Below, in pieces: positions 37,206 through 44,724 of a stretch of DNA of 64,000 nt; position 1 is the stretch's first letter, and each line of letters starts with the position of its first letter. The stretch is from NCBI RefSeq assembly GCF_009830945.1, contig NZ_ML776455.1:249289-313288 (forward strand). The letters run 5' to 3'. The notes beneath the pieces were generated by a model. The model worked only from the letters and a program-made list of their open reading frames with translations. It was not told the DNA's origin and made no database searches. Source of the stretch: Nocardiopsis sp. FR4 (GTDB taxonomy: Bacteria; Actinomycetota; Actinomycetes; Streptosporangiales; Streptosporangiaceae). Position numbers and translations under genes: made by a program.

Positions 37206-38144
37206 GTGACGATCGTGCGAAGATGGGGGCTCACCGGCTGGGCTCTGCTCGCCGTGGTGCTCCTGGTGGTGCCGATGCTCACGCACCCCGCACTGCGCGC
37301 CGACGTCCTGGGGGACTCGATCGTCCTCTTCCTGGTCGCCTGGTCGCCCATGCTGGTCGGCGTGGTCATGGCCTGGGCCATGGTCCGGGGCTTCGGCGCC
37401 CGCGAGCAGCTGGACCGCCGCGTGAGCCAGGCGATGGACGGGCACCCCATCAACCGCGAACTGGTCTGGCTGGCGCTGTTCCTGGTCTGCTTCGTGCTGT
37501 CGATGGCCCTGCTGTCGTTACTCTTCCGCGTCTACGGGGCGCAGATCGGCGCGGACCTGGCCATGTCCGCCTCCCTCGTCTCCCGGCTGCTGTTCCTGTT
37601 CACCCTGCCGCTGCTGGTCATGGACCGCTCGGGGATCACCGTGGACGGCAAGGGCACCGCCATGCCCGCGATCGCGCTGAAGGTGGCCGAGGCGTGGCGG
37701 TGGCTCGGGCTGGTCCCGGTGGCGATCGCGCTGAGCCTGGTCGGCTACCTGATCATCCCGCACGGCGGGGTGCCCGCGCTCTCCTTCCCCCTGTTCGGCT
37801 TCGTGCTCGCCTTCGCCGTCATCGCCGTGTGCGAGGAGATCTTCTTCCGGGGGATGATGCAGACCCGCCTGGAGATCCTCATGGGCCGCTGGGGCGGCAT
37901 CGTGGCCACCTCGGTGGTCTTCGCCGTCACCTACGCGGTCATCCAGCCCTATGACGCGGTCTCCCAGCTCCCGGGCGAGGGCCTGGTGTACAACACCGGC
38001 CTGGCCGTCCTGACCTACGCCGCGGCCAGCCTGTTCTACGGCTACCTGTGGGCGTGCTTCCGCAACACCTGGCTCCAGGTCGGGATGCGCATCGGCATGT
38101 TCGTGATGATCATGCCGCCCGACCTGGACCTGCGGGTCGGGTGA
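37206..38144 (+). CDS. CPBP-family (CAAX-protease-like) membrane protein
   Basis: 312 residues, GTG start. Eight or so hydrophobic segments. The first CPBP motif is intact: C-E-E-I-F-F-R-G near 210. The second motif, where a His normally follows (F-x3-H), reads V-F-A-V-T-Y-A-V, and the third (H-x3-N/D) reads G-M-R-I-G-M-F, so metal-binding histidines appear to be missing. It may be a non-proteolytic member, or the motif may be displaced. It stands alone between ehuA and ppk. Confidence 0.65.
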   Translation: MTIVRRWGLTGWALLAVVLLVVPMLTHPALRADVLGDSIVLFLVAWSPMLVGVVMAWAMVRGFGAREQLDRRVSQAMDGHPINRELVWLALFLVCFVLSMALLSLLFRVYGAQIGADLAMSASLVSRLLFLFTLPLLVMDRSGITVDGKGTAMPAIALKVAEAWRWLGLVPVAIALSLVGYLIIPHGGVPALSFPLFGFVLAFAVIAVCEEIFFRGMMQTRLEILMGRWGGIVATSVVFAVTYAVIQPYDAVSQLPGEGLVYNTGLAVLTYAAASLFYGYLWACFRNTWLQVGMRIGMFVMIMPPDLDLRVG

Positions 38145-38260
38145 CCGTACGGCGGCGCCGGGGTGACACGTTGCGGTGCGGCAAGTCGGCCCTGGTGGGA
38201 AGGGGAAAAGCCCGGTGTGAGTGGGCATATAGGTAAAGAAGGTACATAGCGGCCTTGTTG

Positions 38261-38304
38261 TGGTCACTTTCCCCTCACTGGGTTGTCACCGCAGGGTCAT
38301 GGGA
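38261..38304 (+). promoter_or_regulatory. PHO-box-like array of four 11-nt repeats upstream of ppk
   Basis: TCAC/TCAT cores occur at 38264, 38275, 38286 and 38297, exactly 11 nt apart. The units read TGGTCACTTTC, CCCTCACTGGG, TTGTCACCGCA and GGGTCATGGGA. They match the PhoP direct-repeat layout (GGTTCACCCGG units) known from Streptomyces phosphate-control genes and end 20 nt before the ppk GTG. Confidence 0.6.
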
Positions 38305-38323
38305 AAGGGGGATTCTGTCCACT

Positions 38324-40429
38324 GTGAGCACGGAATCAGCGCCAACACCAGCGGATACCTCCACCGAACCTCCCGAACTGCCCCCCGACAGGTTCATGGA
38401 CCGCGAGGAGGGATGGCTCCGGTTCAACCAGCGGGTCCTCGAACTGGCCGAGGACGAGGACGTCCCCCTGCTGGAGCGCGCGCGGTTCCTGGCCATCTTC
38501 TCCAGCAACCTGGACGAGTTCTTCATGGTGCGCGTCGCCGGACTGAAGCGGCGCCTGGCCACCGGCATGTCGTCCTCAAGCGGGCACAACCCCCGCGCGC
38601 TGCTGAACGGCATCTCCCGCTTCACCCACGAGCTCATGCTCCGCCAGGCCACCTGCTTCCACGACAGCGTCGCGCCCGCGCTGCGCGAGGCCGGGATCCG
38701 CGTCGTGCGCTGGGCCGAGCTGGAGGCCGACGAGCGCGAGGACCTGCACGGGTACTTCCTGCACTCGGTCTACCCGCTGGTGACCCCCTTCGCGGTCGAC
38801 TCCGCCCACCCCTTCCCCTACGTCTCCGGCCGCTCACTCAACCTCGCGGTCGCCGTCCGCGACCCCCTCGACGGGCGGCACATGTTCGCCCGGGTGAAGA
38901 TCCCCAGCTCCCTGCCGCGCTTCATCGAGTGCGGCGGCGCGGGCAGCGGCCGCTTCGTCCCGGTGGAGGACATCGTCGCAGCCCACCTGCCCCAGCTCTT
39001 CGAGGGCATGGAGATCCTGGAGCACCACGCCTTCCGCGTCACGCGCAACGCCGACCTGGAGGTCGACGAGGACGAGACCGACGACCTCGTCACCTCCCTG
39101 GAGAAGGAGCTGCTGCGCCGCCGCTTCGGCCCGCTCGTGCGCCTGGAGGTCGAACAGGACATCAGCGACGACGTCCTGGACATCCTCACCCGCGCGCTGG
39201 GCGCCGAGGAGGGAGAGACCTACCGGGTCCCCGGTCCGCTCAACCTCGCGGGCCTGTCCCAGATCGCCGACAGCGACCGGCCCGAACTGCTCTTCCCGCC
39301 CATGGTCCCCGTCGAGTCGCGGGCCCTGGCCTCCGGCGACCTGTTCGCCGCCGTGCGCGAGCGCGAGGTGCTCGTCCACCACCCCTACGAGTCCTTCGCC
39401 GCCACCACCGAGCGCTTCCTGGCGCTGGCCGCCACCGACCCCGAGGTCGTGGCGATCAAGCAGACCCTGTACCGCACCAGCGGCGACTCGCCCATCGTGC
39501 AGTCCCTCATCGAGGCGGCGCGCGCGGGCAAGGAGGTCGTGGTCCTGGTCGAGATCAAGGCCCGCTTCGACGAGCAGAACAACATCCAGTGGGCCCGCAA
39601 GCTCGAACAGGCGGGCTGCCACGTCGTCTACGGGGTGGTCGGCCTCAAGACCCACTGCAAGCTGTCCATGGTCATCCGCCGCGACGACGACGGCATGCTG
39701 CGCCGCTACTGCCACGTGGGCACCGGCAACTACAACCCGAGCACCGCCCGTATCTACGAGGACCTCGGCCTGTTCAGCGCCTCGCCCGAGGTGGGCGAGG
39801 ACGTCAGCGAACTGTTCAACAGCCTCACCGGCTTCTCGCGCAGGAAGCACTACCGCCGCCTGCTCGTGGCGCCCGCCGCCCTGCGTGAGGGACTGCTCGA
39901 ACAGATCGCCGTGGAGATCGACAACAGCCTCAAGGGCGAGCCCGCCCGCATCCGGATCAAGGTCAACTCGCTGGTCGACAAGGAGATCATCGACGCCCTC
40001 TACCGGGCCTCGCAGGCCGGGGTCCATGTGGACCTGTGGGTGCGCGGCAGCTGCGTGCTGCGCGCCGGGGTGCCCGGACTCTCCGAGAACATCCGGGTAC
40101 GCAGCATCCTGGGCCGTTTCCTGGAGCACTCCCGCATCTTCGTCTTCGCCAACGGCTGGCGGCCCCAGGTGTGGATCGGCAGCGCCGACCTGATGCCCCG
40201 TAACCTGGACCGGCGGGTCGAGGCGCTGGTCCGCGTGGCCGACCCGGAGCAGTGCCGCCGCCTGGTCCACCTCATGGACCTGGCGATGGCCGACACCACC
40301 TCCTCCTGGCGGCTGGAGCCCGAGGGCACCTGGACCCGCGTCACCCGCGGCGCCGACGGCCGCCCGCTCACCGACCTGCAGGACAGCCTGCGCGGTGACC
40401 GCCACCTGCGGGTGGTGGAGGGCGTCTGA
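38324..40429 (+). CDS. ppk: Polyphosphate kinase 1
   Basis: 701 residues from a GTG at 38324 (N-terminus V-S-T-E-S-A-P-T-P). PPK1 domain order: N-domain with [13 protein letters not shown], head domain, then catalytic C1/C2. K-T-H-C-K-L near 445 carries the autophosphorylated His, with [10 protein letters not shown] shortly after and [13 protein letters not shown] later. It makes polyphosphate from ATP reversibly. In Streptomyces ppk is induced by PhoP under phosphate limitation, consistent with the repeats just upstream. The MutT1-like genes follow, as in mycobacteria. Confidence 0.95.
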   Translation: MSTESAPTPADTSTEPPELPPDRFMDREEGWLRFNQRVLELAEDEDVPLLERARFLAIFSSNLDEFFMVRVAGLKRRLATGMSSSSGHNPRALLNGISRFTHELMLRQATCFHDSVAPALREAGIRVVRWAELEADEREDLHGYFLHSVYPLVTPFAVDSAHPFPYVSGRSLNLAVAVRDPLDGRHMFARVKIPSSLPRFIECGGAGSGRFVPVEDIVAAHLPQLFEGMEILEHHAFRVTRNADLEVDEDETDDLVTSLEKELLRRRFGPLVRLEVEQDISDDVLDILTRALGAEEGETYRVPGPLNLAGLSQIADSDRPELLFPPMVPVESRALASGDLFAAVREREVLVHHPYESFAATTERFLALAATDPEVVAIKQTLYRTSGDSPIVQSLIEAARAGKEVVVLVEIKARFDEQNNIQWARKLEQAGCHVVYGVVGLKTHCKLSMVIRRDDDGMLRRYCHVGTGNYNPSTARIYEDLGLFSASPEVGEDVSELFNSLTGFSRRKHYRRLLVAPAALREGLLEQIAVEIDNSLKGEPARIRIKVNSLVDKEIIDALYRASQAGVHVDLWVRGSCVLRAGVPGLSENIRVRSILGRFLEHSRIFVFANGWRPQVWIGSADLMPRNLDRRVEALVRVADPEQCRRLVHLMDLAMADTTSSWRLEPEGTWTRVTRGADGRPLTDLQDSLRGDRHLRVVEGV

Positions 40430-40467
40430 GCGGCGCGACGGTCGGTCGGCAAGAGGACGGTGGCACA

Positions 40468-41040
40468 GTGGGCAGTGGCGTGGCGAACAGCGGTGACGTG
40501 GAGGGCGCGGGCGTGGGACGGACCGGGGCCGACGGCGGGACCGCCGGGGGAGACGTCGAGGGCTCCGTGGACGGCACGCGGGCGAACGGCGTCGTGCGCC
40601 GCACCGCGGTCGGCGGTTTCCTGGAGCCCATCCGGGCGGCGGGGGCGCTGCTGTGGCGCCCGGGTCCGCACGGCCCCGAGGTCGTACTCGTCCGCAGACC
40701 CGAGCGGGGCGACTGGAGCCTGCCCAAGGGCAAGCTCAAGAAGGGCGAGCACCCCCTGACCGGAGCGGTCCGCGAGGTCCGGGAGGAGACCGGTCTGACC
40801 CCCGTGCTGGGGCGCAGGCTGCCCCCGCAGCGCTACCTCAAGGACGGTTGGCCCAAGCAGGTGGAGTGGTGGGCGGCCACCCCCGCCGATCCCGGAGGCG
40901 AGATCGACTACCCGCCCAACGAGGAGGTCGACCTCGTAGAGTGGGTCGACGCCCGGGAGGCCCGCGAACGGCTCACCTACGACCACGACGTGAGCGTGGT
41001 GGACGACTTCCTGGCCGGGCCCCCACCACCTTCCCCGTGA
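40468..41040 (+). CDS. NUDIX hydrolase, MutT1 N-domain-like
   Basis: 190 residues from a GTG at 40468. The first 45 residues are Gly-rich and probably disordered. The Nudix box is complete: G-K-L-K-K-G-E-x7-R-E-V-R-E-E-T-G-L at about 90-112. In Mycobacterium MutT1 the same domain is fused to a histidine phosphatase and the gene neighbours ppk. Here the phosphatase is encoded by the next gene, overlapping by 4 nt. Likely substrates are 8-oxo-dGTP/8-oxo-GTP or diadenosine polyphosphates. Confidence 0.87.
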   Translation: MGSGVANSGDVEGAGVGRTGADGGTAGGDVEGSVDGTRANGVVRRTAVGGFLEPIRAAGALLWRPGPHGPEVVLVRRPERGDWSLPKGKLKKGEHPLTGAVREVREETGLTPVLGRRLPPQRYLKDGWPKQVEWWAATPADPGGEIDYPPNEEVDLVEWVDAREARERLTYDHDVSVVDDFLAGPPPPSP

Positions 41041-41531
41041 TCCTGCTGCGGCACCTGTCAGCCCGGGAGAAGCGCGGCTGGGAGGACGACGACCTCCTGC
41101 GCCCCCTGGACAGGGCCGGACGGGCCGACGCGCTGGAGCTGCCCCGGGTGCTCGCCGCCTACGGGCGGCCCCGGGTGGTCACCTCGGCCGCGGCGCGCTG
41201 CACCGAGTCGGTGCTGCCGTACACGGTGGAGTACGAGGTGTCCGCGCGCACCGAGCGCGCGTTCACGGTCCACGCCGAGGCCGCGGACCCGGAGGCCCAC
41301 GGTGTCGAGGAGGCCCGGGAGGCGTTCGCCCGGATCCTGGACGAGGGGCTGCCCACGGTGGTGTGCACGCACGGCGAGCTCGTACCGCACCTGATGACCG
41401 AGGCCTTCAGCCGCCTCGGCGCCCCGTTCACCCAGCAGCTGAGCCTGCGCAAGGGCTCCTTCTGGGTCGTGCACGTGGCGGCCCCCGACGGGGGACTGGC
41501 GTCGGTGGAGCGGCACGCCGTGCGGGCCTGA
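41037..41531 (+). CDS. Histidine-phosphatase domain protein (MutT1 C-domain / SixA-like)
   Basis: 164 residues starting at the GTG inside GTGA, where its first 4 nt overlap the Nudix stop. Phosphohistidine motif I-L-L-R-H-L-S-A near residue 5, an Arg-containing S-A-A-A-R-C-T-E-S loop, and V-C-T-H-G-E-L with the second catalytic His near 109. It lacks the glycine of the usual R-H-G. It is most simply the detached second domain of a MutT1-type enzyme. Confidence 0.75.
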   Translation: MILLRHLSAREKRGWEDDDLLRPLDRAGRADALELPRVLAAYGRPRVVTSAAARCTESVLPYTVEYEVSARTERAFTVHAEAADPEAHGVEEAREAFARILDEGLPTVVCTHGELVPHLMTEAFSRLGAPFTQQLSLRKGSFWVVHVAAPDGGLASVERHAVRA

Positions 41532-41585
41532 GTTCCGGTTCGGGGCGCCCGGTCGGGACACGGCGGCCGGTGACATGATGTGGCC

Positions 41586-42029
41586 ATGGCCAAACACAAG
41601 GTTTCGCGCAGCGTCGTCGTGGACGCCCCCGCCAAGCGGATCTTCGACATCATCGCGTCACCGGCGCGGCACGCCGAGTTCGACGGGTCGGGCACCGTGC
41701 TCGCCAACCTCTTCGGACCCGAGCGTCTGCGGCGGGGGAGCGAGTTCGGCATGGACATGGAGATGTTCGGTGTCGGCTACCGGATGACCAACCGGGTGGT
41801 GGAGTACGAGGAGGACCGCCTCATCGCCTGGCGGCACTTCGGCCCGCACCGCTGGCGGTACGAACTGGAGGAACTGTCGGAGGGAGGCACCCGGGTCACC
41901 GAGACCTTCGACTACTCCCGGGGGTACACGGCGTTCTATGTCCTGATGGGGATTCCCGCCCGGAACGCGCGGGGTATCGAGCGGACCCTGGAGCGGCTCA
42001 AGGCCGTCGCGGAGTCGTACCGGGACTGA
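41586..42029 (+). CDS. SRPBCC-family protein
   Basis: 147 residues from the ATG at 41586 (in-frame ATG/GTG codons at 41575-41580 are alternatives). A single START/polyketide-cyclase-like domain: V-V-V-D-A-P-A-K-R-I-F-D-I-I at the N-terminus, central beta strands with W-R-H-F-G-P-H-R-W, and a long C-terminal helix (R-G-I-E-R-T-L-E-R-L). It probably binds a hydrophobic ligand; specific function unknown. It is convergent with the repeat protein across a perfect hairpin. Confidence 0.75.
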   Translation: MAKHKVSRSVVVDAPAKRIFDIIASPARHAEFDGSGTVLANLFGPERLRRGSEFGMDMEMFGVGYRMTNRVVEYEEDRLIAWRHFGPHRWRYELEELSEGGTRVTETFDYSRGYTAFYVLMGIPARNARGIERTLERLKAVAESYRD

Positions 42030-42061
42030 CCCGCCCACTCGGAACCGGGCTCCGGCACGGA

Positions 42062-42093
42062 GCGCCGCCCGCGGCCGAGGCCGCGGGCGGCGC
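42062..42093. terminator. Perfect 15-bp inverted repeat between convergent genes
   Basis: GCGCCGCCCGCGGCC (42062-42076) is followed by GA and its exact complement GGCCGCGGGCGGCGC (42079-42093). Placed between the SRPBCC gene and the repeat-protein gene; no T-tract. Confidence 0.78.
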
Positions 42094-42147
42094 CGCCGGA
42101 TGGTCGGAGCCGCTAGTCAGCGGCACAGGCGGACCCGGACGTGAGGA

Positions 42148-42684
42148 TCAGTCCTCGTTCTCCGCCTTCTCGTCCTCCGCGTCGTAGCCGTTCCAGTCGT
42201 TGTGGCCCTTCTTGCCGTCGTGCTTGCCGTCGCGGTGGTCGTGGCCCTTCTTGCCGTCCGAGTCACCGTGGCCGTGGCCGCCGTCGCGCTTGCCGTCGTG
42301 CTTGCCGTCGCGGTGGTCGTGGCCCTTCTTGCCGTCCGAGTCACCGTGGCCGTGGCCGCCGTCGCGCTTGCCGTCGTGCTTGCCGTCGCGGTGGTCGTGG
42401 CCCTTCTTGCCGTCCGAGTCACCGTGGCCGTGGCCGCCGTCGCGCTTGCCGTCGTGCTTGCCGTCGCGCTTGCCGTCGCGCTTGCCGTCGTGCTTGCCGT
42501 CGTGCTTGCCGTGGCCGTCGCAGTCGCCGTGACCGTGGTCCTTCTTGTGGTCCGCGTGCGACGTGCTCCAGCCGTGGCAGTGGCCGTCGTAGCCCTTGTC
42601 CTCGTCCGCGGCGGCGGGCGAGGAGAAACCGATGGCGGCACCGGCGGCCAGGGTCATGAGGGCGAGTCCAGCGATACGTTTCAC
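42148..42684 (-). CDS. Secreted His/Asp/Lys/Gly-rich tandem-repeat protein
   Basis: 178 residues from a GTG at 42684 with agg 6 nt upstream; an ATG at 42714 would add 10 residues. A signal peptide (1 to about 26) has a K-R N-terminus, hydrophobic core and S-S-P-A-A-A cleavage area. The mature protein is almost wholly Asp, His, Lys, Gly and Arg, with D-G-K-x-D-G and H-G-H-G-D-S-D-G-K-K motifs and only two cysteines. Three identical 26-residue repeats lie at 42223-42456. Composition suggests a disordered, extracellular metal-, water- or polyphosphate-interacting protein. No family recognised. Confidence 0.75.
   Translation of the reverse strand: MKRIAGLALMTLAAGAAIGFSSPAAADEDKGYDGHCHGWSTSHADHKKDHGHGDCDGHGKHDGKHDGKRDGKRDGKHDGKRDGGHGHGDSDGKKGHDHRDGKHDGKRDGGHGHGDSDGKKGHDHRDGKHDGKRDGGHGHGDSDGKKGHDHRDGKHDGKKGHNDWNGYDAEDEKAENED
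42223..42456. repeat. Three identical 78-bp tandem repeats
   Basis: Copies start at 42223, 42301 and 42379 and are identical over all 78 bp, including third codon positions. This implies recent duplication or ongoing slippage/gene conversion. Each encodes 26 residues within the secreted repeat protein; shorter 12-15-bp degenerate units flank the array. Confidence 0.95.
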
Positions 42685-42946
42685 GGTAATCCTTGCTTTA
42701 GGTAGCGAAAACATAACTGCCAGTGATGAAGATAGGTCGGCGATCCCTCTTTGGCCAGTTCATCTGTGTCGAGAAGCAGGATTGGTTTTCGGAGCGGTCC
42801 GGTTCCGCAGGAAAGGCGCGTGACTCCACCAAATGCCCTAAAGTTCGGCAAGGGCCCAGTTCCGCGCGTCTCCCGGCAACCGTGACGCGGACCGGCGGGG
42901 CCCGTGGGAAACGGTCCGTTCGAGCCAGCAGGAGTCGGGAGCAGCG

Positions 42947-43654
42947 GTGGGAACAACCTTGGGTGACGTCTGGCGTGAAGTCCTCTCCGTCCAGCCCGAG
43001 CCGGAGCGGTGGATCGTCATCGGAGCGGCGGTCCTGGCCCTGGCGTCCGTGCTGCTCACCCCGCCGTGGCGGATCGCCCGCAACGTCGTCACCATCGCCC
43101 ACGAGGGCGGACACGCCCTGGTGGCCCTGCTCAGCGGCCGTCAGCTCACCGGTATCCGGCTGCACTCCGACACCTCGGGGGTGACCGTCTCACGCGGCAG
43201 GCCCACCGGTGTCGGCATGGTCCTGACCGTCTTCGCGGGCTACGTCTCCCCGTCGCTCATCGGCCTGCTCGGCATCCTCATGCTGATGTCGGACCGCATC
43301 ACGGCACTGCTGTGGCTGAGCATCGTCGTGCTCGCCGCCATGCTGCTCATGATCCGCAACATCTACGGCGCGGTGTCGGTCGTGGTGACCGGTGCGCTGG
43401 TGTTCGGCGTCAGCTGGTTCACCCCCCCGGAGGTCCAGGCGGCCTTCGCCTACCTCTTCATCTGGTTCCTGCTCTTCGCGGGGGTGCGGCCGGTCCTGGA
43501 GCTTCAGTCCCAGCGCAGGCGCAACCCCTCGCCGCATTCCGACGCCGACCAGCTGGCACGGCTCACCGGGGTGCCCGGCACCCTGTGGGTCGGGGTCTTC
43601 CTCCTGGTGAACACCGCCGTCACCGCCCTGGGCGTGTGGCTGCTCCTGTTCTGA
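42947..43654 (+). CDS. M50-like (site-2-protease-type) membrane metalloprotease
   Basis: 235 residues, GTG start. About six membrane segments. H-E-G-G-H-A-L at residues 52-58 supplies the H-E-x-x-H zinc site within a hydrophobic helix (V-V-T-I-A-H-E-G-G-H-A-L-V-A-L). It lacks a PDZ domain and resembles the compact M50B-like proteins of actinobacteria. It is divergent from the His/Asp-rich repeat protein with 262 nt between the starts. The substrate is unknown. Confidence 0.78.
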   Translation: MGTTLGDVWREVLSVQPEPERWIVIGAAVLALASVLLTPPWRIARNVVTIAHEGGHALVALLSGRQLTGIRLHSDTSGVTVSRGRPTGVGMVLTVFAGYVSPSLIGLLGILMLMSDRITALLWLSIVVLAAMLLMIRNIYGAVSVVVTGALVFGVSWFTPPEVQAAFAYLFIWFLLFAGVRPVLELQSQRRRNPSPHSDADQLARLTGVPGTLWVGVFLLVNTAVTALGVWLLLF

Positions 43655-43689
43655 GCACCTCGGCCCCGGAGGGGTCCGGACACACGAAA

Positions 43690-43716
43690 GGGGCGCGGCC
43701 TTCCGGGTCGCGCCCC
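43690..43716. terminator. Hairpin between M50-like and STAS genes
   Basis: GGGGCGCG (43690-43697) pairs with CGCGCCCC (43709-43716) around an 11-nt loop; located between convergent genes, no T-tract. Confidence 0.65.
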
Positions 43717-43785
43717 GTGCTGTGTCCGTCCCGAACCCGTGCCGCGGGAGCCGCGCCGGGGGTCCCGCGGCACGGCGCGGTGCGG

Positions 43786-44139
43786 TCAGCCCGCGTGCGG
43801 AGCGGTGAGCGCCTCGGAGACCGTGTCGAAGACGGGGATGCGCGTGTCGAGCGAGGTGACCCGCAGGGTCTGCAGCACGCGCTGGATGGGCGAGGCGATG
43901 GCCAGGAGGGCCCGCTGCTCCTTGGCCGCCTTGTGCGCGCGGATCAGGACGCGCAGGCCGCTGGAGTCGATGAACCGCAGGTCGGAGCAGTCCAGGACCA
44001 CACGGCCGAGGGGCTGCGTGGTGATGGCCTCGGTCACCGCCTCCTGGAAGCGGTCCTCGGTGGCCATGTCGATCTCACCGTCGAGCGCCAGAACCCGTCC
44101 GGCCTCGTGCAGGGTGGAGGAGATGGTCAGGTCGGGCAT
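43786..44139 (-). CDS. STAS-domain anti-sigma factor antagonist, canonical
   Basis: 117 residues from an ATG with ggag 6 nt upstream. One STAS domain with an intact phospho-site motif R-F-I-D-S-S-G-L-R (about 56-64) and typical D-G-E-I-D-M-A-T near 20. It should bind an RsbW-like kinase and be switched by serine phosphorylation. The candidate kinases in this window are the MEDS-HATPase and OsaC-like proteins. No sigma or anti-sigma gene is adjacent. Confidence 0.88.
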   Translation of the reverse strand: MPDLTISSTLHEAGRVLALDGEIDMATEDRFQEAVTEAITTQPLGRVVLDCSDLRFIDSSGLRVLIRAHKAAKEQRALLAIASPIQRVLQTLRVTSLDTRIPVFDTVSEALTAPHAG

Positions 44140-44724
44140 GGCGACTCCGGCGTGTTCGGGACGTGCCCGACGGGTCGGCGCGGCGGGCCGAACGCGGCTC
44201 CACGAGCGCGTGCCGACCGGTGCGTTCTTCGCGTTACCGCGGTGGCCAAGCTGATGGTTCATCAATGTCCTTTGTGTGCCCCGGAGCGGGGGTGAAACGC
44301 CCTTCTCGCCTGGATCTGCTGACAAGCCTCGCCAAGTGCACGGCTGTCCAGGGAACGTGCGGACCTGGTTCGGAGTTCCTGGACCCGCCGTGTCGGCCGG
44401 GATGACGGTGCGGACGGGCGGTGCGTCGGTGGACGCGTACTGCCTCGGGCCACTCCCGGCCCTCCGCCACTGCAAACCCACCCGAGGGGGCGGGCATTCC
44501 CCATCCGTGCTTCGGAACGGTGGCCGGAGCGGTGGTGTCGGGGCCGCTCCCGCGTCCCGGGCGGCCGTCCCGGTCCTGCCCGGGGCGCAGCGTGCTCAGC
44601 GCGAGCTCAGCGCGAGGACCGCCCGACCACGGACTTTACCACAGCGCCGTGGCCGATTCGTGACTTGAGCGACGCAAGGTCGTGCTCGCGCGTTTCGCTC
44701 TTCCTGTGCTTGATGAGGTGAGGA
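44140..44724. other. 585-nt gap upstream of STAS gene
   Basis: No coding signal. Contains a short palindrome TGATGGTTCATCA (44252-44264), 113-125 nt upstream of the STAS ATG, and a tandem GCTCAGCGCGA pair (44594-44615). It should hold the STAS promoter and the 3' region of the large membrane protein gene. Confidence 0.45.

Noticed and set aside
42223..42456. Tandem repeats considered as a CRISPR array
   Set aside because: The units are directly adjacent 78-bp copies without spacers, lie within a coding frame, and no cas genes are present.
44594..44615. Tandem GCTCAGCGCGA duplication
   Set aside because: Only two 11-nt copies in G+C-rich DNA with no gene start nearby; likely incidental.
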